From contig CM076997.1 of the NCBI GenBank assembly GCA_039090855.1, positions 168,546,709-168,610,708 on the forward strand: DNA of 64,000 nucleotides, in the 5' to 3' direction. Source of the DNA: Macrothele yani. Its lineage: Eukaryota; Arthropoda; Arachnida; Araneae; Macrothelidae. A program made the position numbers and the translations under genes. Positions 1-10,707 of the stretch are shown here, piece by piece. A model generated the notes under the pieces. That model made no database searches, had not been told where the DNA came from, and worked only from the letters and a program-made list of their open reading frames with translations. The stretch's first letter is position 1, and each line of letters starts with the position of its first letter.

Positions 1-1015
1 TGTCCGTGAGTGTATATTTGAATGTAGCACGATTTCTTTGCAACAGCATGTTAGACTGAAAAATAACTGTTTGTTTGGTGATCGCAATTCCTTTTCGCGC
101 AAAAGAAACCCAATTCTTTTTTACTACAAAGCTAGGGACTGTTCTCTTAGCGGGACAAACAATGTCTAGGACTTGGGAGCAAAGCCCATTTAAGAGGGAG
201 GTTAGGAGAGCTGCAACCCCACGCCTCGCATTTTCAAAGGGTCCCAGAATTATGCAGGATGCTTGAAGGATTGACAGATTTCTACAGTTTTTTTTGTTTG
301 ATTTTTCAGATAGCACAGAAAAACTATAAGAAACAGCATTGTGAAAAAAAAAACATTCAATTTCATTTCGCTTATTTAGGAGTCTGCAAAAGATAAGTCG
401 CCCCAGTCCATCTTCAAATCTATGGAAAGCATTACAGATGTTTTTTGGTACGCATCTGTGATTGGGGAAAGCTTGGTACATTAAGAATTCGTTTGAATCA
501 TGATATTTGGATCATATTATTATGTCCACTACTTTGGTATAATTTCAACAAGCTGAAACCTGGAGGAGGGGGATCATTAAAGCAGAACTGAACTGGCATC
601 CATTTTTCAACCATGCATTTTTTACATTTTATTGCTACCACTGATTCATCCATGAATCACGGGATGCACTTAAATACGGCGGGGATATTTTAATGGCTTC
701 CTCATCATATTTTGGAAATGCTTTCTCCTGAGTATATTTGTTCATCCACCCATAATGAAATCCTAGATGTGCCACTAATACTGGGGCCCCAAAATACTGT
801 CCAGCCCCCGGGCCCCCTGTCTCCTTAAATGTGGTCTGCTTAGGAAATACATTTGATTCCATTTTAAACTTTAATAAAGCCATATCAAAAGAATTGTGCG
901 TTCACTAGGGTGAGCCATATTTTTGAAGTCCGACATTTTGTTTCTCCCAACTGTTCAAAATTTTTTATCATGTGACAAAGTAAATCTGTTATTTCTTTTT
1001 TCAAAACGGTTTAGA
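1..1015. other. Unassigned AT-rich sequence
   Basis: No recognisable gene. A minus-strand open frame at 635-883 (82 codons) matches nothing I know and has no supporting context; an exon cannot be excluded. Confidence 0.4.
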
Positions 1016-1593
1016 TTTAGAGGTCGCTACCAGGGTTAAAAGTATTACTATGTTACTCATTACATGAATCTCTGTGGTGATTTTATTGCACCCTAGATGG
1101 GACTGTAGTCTCCCACCAGCTGGCAATACAGTCAAAAAACATGTTGCGTTAGGCGACCACAAGGTGGCACTGCAGTCAAAATACCAGATGGCGCTGTAGC
1201 CAAAGCGTTGATATTCTTTGCTGTCGCCTTATCCAATTGAGTCAGTTAGTGGCTGACTGTTTCACCGAGTAGATGTATTTTTCAGAGCTCTAGTAGGAAC
1301 GTTTTTGCAATTCTAGCAATTTACAACATAGTATTAAATGGCATCAAACATGTGTAAAACTTATGAAAGTTCTATTTCTACTAGAAGAAGTACATAAGTA
1401 TGGTTTATTGGCCAAATTTCGTCATCGCTTCATCCTTCAAAGCTTCCGTCCATTAGTGTGGTAATGGCATTATTTTTTCATTACAAACTTGATTTGAAAT
1501 AAATTGTTAGGGAATATTCAGAATCGACTGCACGTAAAATACTTTAGACATGTGGGGAAATGGCTCGAATTCCTACTAAACGAAAAGCTCATA

Positions 1594-2023
1594 CAAATTT
1601 TTAAGATGACAAAATTTGTCACATTTACGCCAAAAATCGGATTGTCATCTTCAAAATTTGTATTATATGGCGTAATCCCGTATTTCTTTCATGATTTATC
1701 TGCTTCTCCGGGCAATCACAGGATATGATTATTAACCTCCAGATTCGCTAAACATGAATGCCGGTTGCTTCGACTAGCAAATCCTGTGATGGTTAAATTC
1801 AAATTGATCGGAAACTTGAAACTTGGTCGTTCTGGGTGGTGTAGTGGTTAGCATACCTAGGCGTTTCCTGGGAGACGCGGGTTCGAGTCCCGCTCCAGGA
1901 CGATGAAAATTTTTCAAGTTTTCAGATATTATCTGACTTACCATCCTTGTCACATTTACGCCAAAAATCGGATTGTCATCTTCAAAATTTGTATTATATG
2001 GCGTAATCCCGTATTTCTTTCAT
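1594..2023 (+). mobile_element. tRNA-core SINE-like repeat flanked by a 12-bp target-site duplication
   Basis: A 78-bp block at 1616-1693 is repeated at 1947-2024, offset 331 bp, with a tRNA-like core between. The whole segment is bracketed by the direct repeat GAAAAGCTCATA at 1582-1593 and 2024-2035, as expected of insertion by LINE-type target-primed reverse transcription. The same order (block, spacer, tRNA-like core, block) recurs at 49218-49603, so the block belongs to the repeat and is not local duplication. Ordinary SINEs start at the tRNA head; here about 235 bp precede it. Confidence 0.7.
1829..1902 (+). other. tRNA-like cloverleaf (Pol III promoter core of the repeat)
   Basis: A 7-bp acceptor stem can form between GTTCTGG (1829-1835) and CCAGGAC (1895-1901). 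The A box is TGGTGTAGTGGTTAGCA and the B box GGTTCGAGTCC. The T arm is 5 bp with a 7-nt loop. The anticodon stem CCTAG/CTGGG closes loop GCGTTTC, where position 33 is C instead of the near-universal U, so I call it a tRNA-derived SINE core and not a working tRNA gene. Confidence 0.75.
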
Positions 2024-2089
2024 GAAAAGCTCATATTGTTCAGAGAGTTTAAATTTTTTTTAAAGAATGGCAAAAGCTGAGAAAGAATA

Positions 2090-2972
2090 AAGAAAATAAA
2101 GCCAAGCGTTCAGGTGCTTTGATTAAGAAGGAAAATCTTTGGAAATTAAAGTTGGAAGATCTTTTTGATATAGTGCATGCTAAAGCTTTAGAAATGATCA
2201 CGATTGAAGAAGACAAATTGTTTCTTATGGCTCAACGAGAGAAAAGACAATGAGGAAAATTAGGAAACGTTGACTCAGTGCTAGCAAAAAGAAGAGTATT
2301 TGGAAAAAAAGAGAACAGCGTTTCAGAAAAAGGAAACAAATGAAATATGAAGAGATAAGATCCAGGAAGGAAAAGGTTATTCTTTTGTCTTCAACTGATT
2401 CGGATTCTGAAGTAAAAGAATGTCCTTGTACTGTTTATGGAAAGCCTTCCGCTTCAGAAGAGAAACTCATTAAAAGAGGAAGAAAACAAGTACTAGATAG
2501 TAATTTATCCGCTGGTGATTTAATCCTAATGTTGGATTAAAGCACTAGCGGATAATGGAGCTTTAATCCTAATGTTGCAAAAGTAAGCAATCTACAGGAG
2601 CGTTAATCCTAACCCATTACAATACAAAATCTTGGATTAGATCCATCTCTTTACAATGTAAATGTAAATTCAATTCGCTGTGAAAGAGCGAAACACCGTC
2701 AAAGTATTGCCAACAACTTAAAGGAACAATTCACTGCTGAGGTCCCTTTGCCTTTAACTATTCATTAGGATAGCAAATTGCTTGAAGATATAGTTGGATC
2801 TGAAACTGTTGACAGTCTTACCATTTTGGTATCTGGAGATGGTGTATATCAGTTATTAGGGGTGCCACAATTATTGTCAGGAAAGGGAGAAATGATTGCA
2901 TCGGCTGTGTATGACACAGCAGGAAAGTGGGGGATTTGTGATAAAGTGAAGTGTGTCAATGAAGTGTGTTAA
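2090..2972 (+). pseudogene. Decayed transposase-like gene of the 'HWD' type
   Basis: Broken pieces of one protein lie in order. They include a lysine-rich N-terminal part (about 2090-2250), 2340-2540, and 2630-2972. The last reads LPLTIH, then a stop, then DSKLLEDIVGSETVDSL and LLGVPQLLSGKGE. I recall widespread arthropod and cnidarian transposon-derived proteins with PLTVHWDGKLL...KVDRLPVLVSG...QLLGVPKLxSGTGE at this place. The TAG at 2766-2768 falls exactly where the family has Trp, a simple TGG to TAG change. No C-terminal half is visible. The family's superfamily name is unknown to me. Confidence 0.55.
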
Positions 2973-3150
2973 TTAATGCAGTAGTTTTGTATTATAAGCT
3001 AATTGCATATTATTAACCAAGATAAATACTGTGGTTTATATCTATGTGTTTAACCCTTACAATTTTATGAAACTCCATCTCGTACTATTTCATCGTATTA
3101 ATTCCATCTCTTACCCATCTCGTACTGTAAAGCTGGTAGCGACCCCTAAA

Positions 3151-3962
3151 AATATCTGGATATTCATAAAAAATTCAGCAAATTATTTTTTTTATATATT
3201 GAACACATTTAGAGGTTGAGAGGAAACAAATTAAAAAAAAACAAACATTTTAAGGCCACATAAGGCCCACTCTAACGTTCATCCTATAGAAGTATTTAAT
3301 TCATCATCCGACTTCCAAGCGTTTTCCCAATCCTCAGACACTTATTCGCGTTTCTGAGACTACGGTCAGGCCTTCCCTAGAGACTTCTGCGATCGTTTGG
3401 AGCCCTAGCCTCGTTACACTAATAAATGAAATTGAGAAAATATTTAAAAAGCTTTCTGCGACACTTTTTTCATATACTGTATCTACTGGAGTTTATACAG
3501 CGGATATCCCGACGGTTGATCTCATATTCTTCAAGATGACCTCATTCGAGAAGGAAGGCTCTCCAATTAAACTTTTTGTAAGGTATCATGAATGGAGAGG
3601 TTGAGTATATCCAAACTGTAAACCAACTAAGTTTCCGTCTGCCACGTTCACCAACTTGCAGTGCCATTCTGTAGGACTGAAGTTGGGAAAATTTTCCGTT
3701 ATGCAAAATGCGTATACTTCACAAATGACATGAAGAAAGTCCGGATATTTTTAATGCCAATCAGGATTTATTTCCTACAGCATGTTTTGCTAGATTGTAA
3801 TTAACACTTTTAATGCACTACGATGTTAACGCACAATGATGTTATAGCAATTTCTGTAACTAAATCTACTGTCTGTAGGTATGTGCTTACAAATATAAAG
3901 TTTTTCGAAAAAAAAACTCCTTCTTGTTTCGAAAAACTTTGATTCCTTCAGAATGCCTTTAA
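3151..3962. other. Unassigned AT-rich sequence
   Basis: No coding signal. It contains a short perfect inverted repeat, 3897-3910 with 3927-3940 (14-bp arms, 16-nt loop). Confidence 0.4.
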
Positions 3963-5391
3963 TACACTCTGTAACATTGAAATTGCAGCACCCAGAAAGA
4001 ATAATCGAGAGTGCATAGAAATTCGTAAGTGAATGAGACGTACCGAGATAGGTAAATTATTAAAATACCGGTCCAATACACAAGAAGCTTTGACTAATAT
4101 AAGCACAGGTGTAGAAATCGTGGAAATCGAAGCAGTGTGTGTATGTAAGTTGATAGGTTTCTGCCTCGCAATAAGTTAAGAAGCTTCTGGTTGAATTCAG
4201 AGCGCAAGGAGTTTACGAGAATGTCAACGAGACACGTTCAACACCAATGTCAACAACACAGAAACTTCGATAGAGAGCAGATTATTGGGCTTCGAGATAC
4301 AAGATGGTCGTTCCATTCTTCTAGAGACCGATATCAGCAACTCAGCACCTTTTGACAAAGGACAGATTACTGGCCTTAGAGAGACAAAATGGTCAATCCG
4401 TCCAGTACCGGAACGTGCCAATAGCACAGTACACAAATATTATGAATAGTAACTGCAGATCACTAGTTGAATTGATAACGGAGGAAGACGAACGACTTCA
4501 GAACGGGAGAACCATTCAACGAGCTGTCACTTTTACTCGTGTCATTCCATCTTCCATAGAGCCATTGGAAGTTGACTAGTGGAAGGGGCGTCCGTGCATA
4601 TTGACCATTACATCAATTACCATTGACAGATGTCCATTGACAATAGCATTTGGAATGGTCCTGAACACAGGCCACTTATGACGCAGAATAGCATCAAGTG
4701 GTGTTCACTGACGAATCCTGCTTCTGCTTGGGAACCCGATGATCGGCCCATATGTATGTGGTGATGGTGTTGTGAACGCACGCTCTAAAAGTGTTATGAG
4801 GTGGGAAGTAGTCGATTATGAACATCGTCCATCGTTGGTGTTCATCAGCATACCGCTGATGACTGCTCTCCGCCATGTTGCCAATATTCTGGATCCCGTC
4901 GCCCTCTCATAACTTCCCTCACTCAGTGCATGATATTTATTTTCAGCATGCTCAGATTCGCATCCGTATCGCATGGGTTTCTTATGAATGTCTTCGTGGG
5001 GTCGTTGTACTGCCTTGACAAGGCAGTTACCCGGATTTCATCCCAATCGAGAGTATATTCCCGTAATTGGAAGCCATTTACAGGCCCACCAGTAGCTAAC
5101 ACAACCAACAGCTGTTACAGATGCAATGGCTTGGTGGGAAGTACAGCAGGAGTTTGTTCTATAACTTTGAGACTCAATGCGAAAAAGCTAAACTCAATGT
5201 TTCCTCAACTGAAGTGGCTTCACATCATGTCGGTATATGAACAATAAGCATCGTTTTTCTTGTTCAATAAATTTATTCGAGAGTATCTCCAAATTTTATC
5301 ATGAGTTCCTTATCTCCTTGGCAGTCATTACTCTAAGTATCCTGTTTTCATGTTCCATCAGAGTACTGCAATTGCAGTGTCACACAATGTA
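3963..5391 (+). mobile_element. Tc1-like transposon, old copy
   Basis: The left end at 3963-3991 (TACACTCTGTAACATTGAAA...) matches the reverse complement of 5363-5391 at about 23 of 29 positions, and both ends carry the TA expected for a Tc1 target duplication. The interior is a Tc1 transposase in ruins. Confidence 0.7.
4220..5235 (+). pseudogene. Tc1-like transposase, heavily decayed
   Basis: Tc1 transposases bind TIRs through an N-terminal paired-like HTH and cut DNA with a DDE/D catalytic domain. Here FDREQIIGLRDTRWSFHSS and a second, similar stretch FDKGQITGLRETKWS look like a duplicated start of the HTH. About 4700-4730 reads TDESCFCLG, the first catalytic Asp box. Many stops and shifts follow, and no intact second or third catalytic box is visible. 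The longest surviving frame is 75 codons. It cannot make an active protein. Confidence 0.65.
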
Positions 5392-5625
5392 TTCGCAGTT
5401 TCGAGTTTTATTTTTATAAAACACAAGCATCCCGTTTCTTATTTTATTTTACTATCTTCAGCAGATGGAAACTTAAGCACGATCATCACCTGTTTATCGC
5501 AGCGAATTAATCAGCACACGTTTTTCCGGAATATTAATAGGCTGGTTTTTTTACCTTTTCCTGCCGCAGGTTGAAGAAGCGTATATGCTCCAGCTTCGTC
5601 CGTCTGTCTGTCTGTCCGTCCTTCC

Positions 5626-6110
5626 GCACGATAGCTCGCGTAAAAACGCTCGATTTCGAAGAAATTTTAGTATGTGGTAAAGGACTACCTGGGAACGAAC
5701 TCTATTGAAAATGGGCAAAATGGGGTCAAAGGTCAAGACATAGGAGCCGGATTCATTCCATCGCCCTTATGCGTCATAACTTACGTGAAAATGCTTCGAT
5801 TGCGATAAAACGTTATCATTTTGTTCCGGAGTTATACTGAACTGGTTCTGTTGAATATTATCGAAATGGGGTCAAAGTTCAGGGCACAGGAGTGAGATTT
5901 ATTCCACCGCCATAATCTTCATAACTTGACTAAAAATGCTTCTATTGCGACAAACGTTTAGTATGTTGTTCCGGAGGTATACTAAAGCAATTCTGTTTAA
6001 TATCATCGAAATGGGGTCGAAGGTTAGATCACAGGAGCGAGATTTATTCCACAGCCATTATCCTCATAACTTGAGTAATAGCTTGAGCAATGATTTCTGG
6101 TATGTTGGAA
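5626..6110. repeat. Tandem repeat, about 145-bp unit
   Basis: Imperfect units begin near 5626, 5765, 5911 and 6055 (the last partial). Each carries a variant of ATAACTTG..AAAATGCTTC, then GTTCCGG, then ATCGAAATGGGGTC, then CAGGAGTGAGATTTATTCCA. A GTCTGTCTGTCC microsatellite lies just upstream at about 5597-5625. Confidence 0.8.
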
Positions 6111-7507
6111 AGCGTATCATAATCAGTGCATTGCATGATTTTACTAACTTGTTTTGTTAGAAACTCTACTAATTCGAGATTAATTAATGTACTTATAGTG
6201 AAAATGGAAACTAGTTTTATTGCGTATTTCAGATTTTTCTGTACGCTGTTCATTTTGAATTTTAAAAAAGAATGAAAGTATTGTTTGTCGAGCGAAAACA
6301 TTAAAATGAACTGTTTTTTTAACACGAATAACTTGTGGTATGTACTGTAGCAAAGGAATTAAAGTAAGCAGCATTCTGCTGTAGAATAACTCAAATTGAT
6401 AGTTATAAAATATTTATAAGAAGATGGAAACTCTAATGAGCGATAAAAAGAAATGACTGTCTTGTTGAAGTTTTAAGAGTTTATATTCTCGAATTTGCTA
6501 GTTCGTGCAATCTACGTTTTCGATTTCCAAAATGACCTTAAATGCCTAAATTAAAGTGTGGATGCAAATATGGTTAACAATGAATAAATTTCCAGTTTGC
6601 AGTGCATTTCATTCTCTGCTTTTTGTTCTATACCTTATCTTGCTTTATTTTGAGAGCTGCTTTCGTATCACAGCGTGATTTTAAACTTATTGCTTCCAGA
6701 GTGGTTATGACAAGTTCTTTTGATTACTAGTTTAATTATTGGGCTGAATTCTTCGGGGGTTTTGCATACATGATATACCACCACTACCTGAATAATACAT
6801 GCCCAAGAACGACGGTCTCTTCAGAATCTCTGCTGAAAGTCTGTGCATTGTAGGTTTCAAAAGTAATCTCCAAATACATCGCTTTCAAGTAAGTGTGCCA
6901 TGCAATTTCTCTAATGAGACGAAATTTATGCATCGTTTGGTTTCTGCCCGTATTGTTTCTGCAGCGTCGGCGAAGCTGCTTTCCTTTGGGTGTGGTGCCA
7001 TCGGCGCCGGCGTATTCTGTATTTATAATTTATGAACCCCGAACACTCTTGTCTATAATTAATTCCCCCGTGTGGCTCCGAGCTCGAATCTCGTGTAGTC
7101 CCATAAACAACACCCTGCTGGCAGAAACGATGCAATAAATAGATAAAGCGCATTCTTCGGTGCTAAAACACATCAACGACTGAACCTCTACAACGCTCTC
7201 ATCCTGGATCACTGACGAGGTTTTTTGCTCGATTAACGAAAAAAATAAATCATGTCACTGATTGCAAAACGTAACTAACACGTTTTGAAATGAGTGAAGT
7301 TTCCTATGTTTTCAACATTGTGAATGGTCCACTGAAAAACGGTGAAATAAACTACCGTTGAGGAATTTGAGAGATCAGCTCAAAATTAAGATAATAATTT
7401 GGAAAATTAAAGAAAATGGAGCGTTTTGATGAGTGTAATATCAAGATTCAATAAAAGAGGAAATACCCCTCTCCTTTCAAGCAAAGAGAGCGCACGTGAT
7501 TGTTTGA
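6111..7507. other. Unassigned sequence
   Basis: Short open frames (up to 93 codons) overlap on both strands and show no family motif. I see no gene, transposon end or repeat I can name. Confidence 0.4.
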
Positions 7508-7645
7508 ACTATATTTGCTTGTCTTTAGTACTGGCTCTCTCCCTTCCCTGGAGCCAGTGGCCCAAAATTAGGGACAGACTACTGCTTGTAGCCCATCGAG
7601 TTTGCTCACGTTGGTTGTTGAACCCTCCTCAAACAGAAAAAAACA
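7508..7645 (+). repeat. SINE tail fragment (tRNA-derived family with GGAGCCAGTGGCCC tail)
   Basis: Matches the 3' half of the fuller SINE at 57373-57592: CTTGTCTT, CTGGCTCTCTCCCTTCCCTG, then TTAGGGACAG, then GCCCATCGAGTTTGCTCACG. The tRNA head is missing or unreadable. It ends in an A-rich stretch. Confidence 0.7.
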
Positions 7646-7795
7646 ACAACATTTTTGTTGATTTAGCTAAGCTGCTGATACATAAAAAATCTGACTAGGG
7701 AAAAACTGAATATTATGAATTTAGTGGGTTTCTCCTGTGTCTGTCTATGAATTCTAAACGGAACGAATAAAAACAAAGTTGAAGTATTTTTGGAA

Positions 7796-8003
7796 GTTTA
7801 ACAATCACCGGCAGCAACTCAATGAGCTACAAGTAGTCGCTCGTCCTTAATTTAGAGCTATTGGTTCCAGGAAAGAGGGACAGTCAGCGCCAAAAGACAA
7901 ACACAACATCCATGCCTCACCGGGATTCAAACCCGCACTCATCTAGGATGAAATGCCAGAAGCCAGAGCTTAGATCACTGCACCACTGGTGCAGCTGTGG
8001 CAA
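7796..8003 (-). repeat. tRNA-derived SINE, minus strand
   Basis: Read on the minus strand it has an A box (TGGTGCAGTGATCTAAGC), a B box around GGGTTTGAATCCCGG, then the family body with GGTTCCAG reversed near 7870 and the end near 7800. Same family as 30299-30512 and 57373-57592, noticeably diverged. Confidence 0.75.
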
Positions 8004-8033
8004 TTTGAAAAGCGCTGCTAACGAACAGCATTC

Positions 8034-8175
8034 CGGATTTCTTACCAAAAGTGGAAGACGGATTTCTTACCTAAAGTAGAAGACGGTGTTTCGGATATCT
8101 TAGAAAAAGTGGAACATGGAGTTTCGGATTTCTTACCAAAAATGAAAGACAGTGTTTCGGATTTCTTACCTGGGG
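8034..8175. repeat. 33-bp minisatellite, about 4.5 units
   Basis: Units begin with GGATTTCTTACC and end with GACAGTGTTTC; the better units are exactly 33 bp, so every frame stays open through it. It sits 30 bp beyond the SINE head. No protein family is recognised in any frame. Confidence 0.75.
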
Positions 8176-8474
8176 TGAAAAATAAATAGGCGGATGTTTA
8201 AGACATCTTGAAGAACAGAAATTCTTTTTCAACGTAGTGGAAGAATAATTTTCATAAAACAAAACTGAAAAGGTGAGGGGAAACGAAGGTCAGTATGGGC
8301 CAGCAACCAGATGGAAGGCAGGAATTAATGATAGCTTAAATACGATAATTTCTGATTACTCTTTTATTAGAGAACAAAATTTAAGTTTGCGTATTTTTGT
8401 TATTGGCTCACACGCACTCACGCAACTAACCTCTTCATGGAACTTGTATAACACGAAAAGAAAGCTAATACATA

Positions 8475-9822
8475 CAGGGTGATCCATTTAAACCAGTACC
8501 ATGTGATTTACTTATAACTTTTTTAAAAATAACAACAAAATCATACAGTAAGTTGAGAATTGTACATGTGGTATTGGAGAATCATTTTATCAAAGCAAAT
8601 GTTGGAATTGTCCTCCATTTTCTTGTAAACACAGTTGAACACTCCGCACCATATTCAGTGATGTCTCATGTAGAGTAGGAGTAGTAACATGTGAATTTCA
8701 GTCGTGATTGTTTCACGCAATGCATCCAATGTTTTTGGATGGGTTTTGTAAACTCTATCCTTTAAGTAGCTCCATAAAAAAAAAGTCAGGGGAAGTTAAG
8801 TACGGAGATCGGGGAGGCCATATGTTTTTTGAAATTAATCTCTCATCAAAGAAGCTGGTTATGAGTTCCATTGAGACTTTCAATGTGTGTGACACGTAGC
8901 GCCATCCTGCTGAAAGTAGCCCTCTGTCAATTCAATGTCATCAAGTTGTTACACAAATTCATTGAATATTCGGCAATAAACGTTAGTGTTGACAGTCTCA
9001 GAGAAAAAAATGGGGCCAATAATTTTTGTAGACGAAACCGCACACCATACACCAACCTTTTGTGAATGTATCGGTGTTTTACACATATCGTGTGGGTTTT
9101 CGGCAGCCCAGTATCTGCTGTTTTGCGAATTGACATAGCCTGACAGATGAGACCAGGTTTCATCCGTAAACCATGTGATGGAGAGAATATCAGATCGCAA
9201 ATTAAGAAAATTTTGAAACCCTGTAACTTACTCTCTTTCCCTTGTCCGGTTCCTGCAGCTGCTGGATTACGTGCACTTTAAATGGTCGAATATTAACTTT
9301 TTTTGCTGCCCTTTGACAAGTTCCGTATGAATATCCTGTCTGTTGGCTTAATCTGCGCAACGATTTCGTCGGAGATTGAAGTAAACGTTGCCGAACATCG
9401 TCCACACGCGTTTGGGGCATCGGAGGGTTATATCTACTGCTACCGCTGAGAAGAGAACCTGTTTGCTCCCGTTTTTTTGCCATCGACAGAATTGTTGACT
9501 TGCTTAGCACTTTTCGAACTCCAAACTCTCTTCGAAATGCTCGTTGCGTTTTGATGACAGAATTGGTTACCCAATACGATTTCACTAAAAAAACACGCTC
9601 TGGAACAGAGTACTGTATGTTTCCGAATGCACGCAAGTGAATGATAACGCAACAACAAACAAATCACGAGCTGAGCTACAGTTACGGTTAACAATCTTCT
9701 TCACGGTGGCGGTTTTCATTCTCCAGGAGTTGCTGCTTCTATTGAAAAAAAGAAGTTCCTTGCGCGATCCCTTGTAAAAATGTAAGTTTTTTTCAGGGTA
9801 CTGGTTTAAATAGATCACCCTG
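8475..9822 (-). mobile_element. Tc1/mariner-type transposon, near-complete, young
   Basis: The terminal inverted repeats begin CAGGGTGATCCATTTAAACC at 8475. The reverse complement of the right end (to 9822) differs in a single base over about 26. TA flanks both sides (8473-8474, 9823-9824). The 1,348-bp interior holds a minus-strand transposase with few lesions. Confidence 0.92.
8591..9636 (-). pseudogene. Transposase with DUF4817-type N-terminal HTH and DD34D-type catalytic domain, frameshifted
   Basis: The start at 9636 gives MRAFGNIQYSVPERVFLVKS, the usual N terminus of this family. The HTH and linker (YWVTNSVIKTQRAFRREFG, SPTKSLRRLSQQTGYS) are intact to about residue 140, where a frameshift near 9205 moves reading to 8949-9200. 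There TWFTDETWSHLSGYVNSQ holds the first catalytic Asp, and YFQQDGATCHT (about 8900) the second. WPPRSPYLTSPDFF (about 8800) keeps the third Asp but has Asp to Tyr in SPD. A run of nine T on the coding strand (8776-8784) adds a second shift. It ends GGQFQHLL. Dead, but only slightly decayed. Confidence 0.85.
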
Positions 9823-10164
9823 TATTACTGATTACATGTTATTGTAGAATGCGAAGCACTTTGCTCTATTATGCATGTGTTACGCTTGGTACAGAAATAT
9901 TTACATCACAGTGAAGAGACATTAAGATTCGAAATATAGTTTTGACAATTTTTTACACATTCTACCTTTCCTACTATCATAAAAAAATATTTTGGTAAAC
10001 ACTGGTGCCTATGGTATGTTTTTAAAACGTAATGAATGCTCTATGCATACATACACATTCTTGTATATTCCCTCTCATAGGAAAAAATCAAGTCCATTTC
10101 CTTAAAAAAAATTGTCCATTTATCACCTCTTTCTGCGCATACTATTGTTTACCTCAAAATAATA

Positions 10165-10400
10165 TTGATTTTCTCAAAAAAACTGCTAAACTTGCCCCCA
10201 GAGCTTTTAGATTTTTACCCAATTGATCACTTGTGGAACGCGATTGAGGGAGCCATTCCCAACATAGATCCTCCTCCCGCGAACAGTCGGCCTATGACGG
10301 AAGCCGTTACATCCTCAAGGCTGACCATATCCGTAGAACGATATAACCAGTTAGTTGAAACTATGCCGTACATAATCAAAGCTGTTTTGAAGGCAGTTTA
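10165..10400 (+). pseudogene. C-terminal fragment of a Tc1-like transposase
   Basis: The open frame reads LDFYPIDHLWNAIEGAIPNI and later VERYNQLVETMPYIIKAVLK. These match the SPDLNPIEHLW block and the C-terminal LVxSMPxRxxAVI tail of Tc1 transposases. The catalytic Glu position carries Asp (PIDHLW). The N-terminal two thirds are absent. About 50 bp (10260-10309) recur at 10658-10707. Confidence 0.65.
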
Positions 10401-10657
10401 ACATGCTATTGAAGAGGTGTTCCTGATAATTTGTTATTTCAGGGCAGTTTTTTGTACAACGGCATGGCAACAACTTGATCACTGCTTCTGGGGTAAGGAA
10501 GACAGTCCATCCAATCAATCACTTCGGTTCCATTGGAGCTCTACGTAGTCGATCCATGAAGAACAGAATTCGGTATATTAGGTTCCATGTCCAGAATTTT
10601 CTCTAAATGGATGCTGACAGCTGACACACCGAATATTCTTATCGAGAGAGCATTCGT

Positions 10658-10707
10658 AACGTAGATCCTCCTCCAGCGAACAGTCTGCCTACGACGGACG
10701 CCGTTAT
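10658..10707 (+). repeat. Duplicated 50-bp piece of the Tc1 fragment
   Basis: AACGTAGATCCTCCTCC...GCCGTTA repeats 10260-10309 with about five differences, offset 398 bp. It lies 29 bp before the left end of the hAT element. Confidence 0.75.

Larger units (their letters stand above)
1016..3150 (+). mobile_element. Candidate DNA transposon bounded by 18-bp terminal inverted repeats
   Basis: Positions 1016-1033 read TTTAGAGGTCGCTACCAG. The reverse complement of 3133-3150 is the same except for one base (G for A at position 6). A decayed transposase-like gene (about 2090-2972) and a nested tRNA-core repeat (1594-2023) lie between them. TA next to each end could be the target duplication. The pairing of the ends with the gene is inference; the length minus the nested repeat is about 1.7 kb, reasonable for a cut-and-paste transposon. 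Confidence 0.5.

Noticed and set aside
635..883. 82-codon minus-strand frame as a gene or exon
   Set aside because: No recognised motif, no splice context I can defend, and random frames of this length are common here.
1090..1205. Short degenerate repeat GGCACTGCAGTC / GGCAATACAGTC / GGCGCTGTAGCC
   Set aside because: Three loosely similar words over about 110 bp; too weak to separate from chance.
1829..1902. Functional tRNA gene
   Set aside because: The cloverleaf is good, but the anticodon loop has C at position 33, the sequence is embedded in a retroposed repeat with a target duplication, and a related degraded copy sits at 49438-49511.
1616..2024. Long terminal repeats of an LTR retrotransposon (78-bp direct repeats)
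   Set aside because: No TG..CA ends, primer-binding site or gag/pol between them; the 12-bp target duplication brackets a longer unit and the interior is a tRNA-like core.
5626..8175. CRISPR-like array from regularly spaced repeats
   Set aside because: The repeats are contiguous tandem units without unique spacers, in animal DNA.
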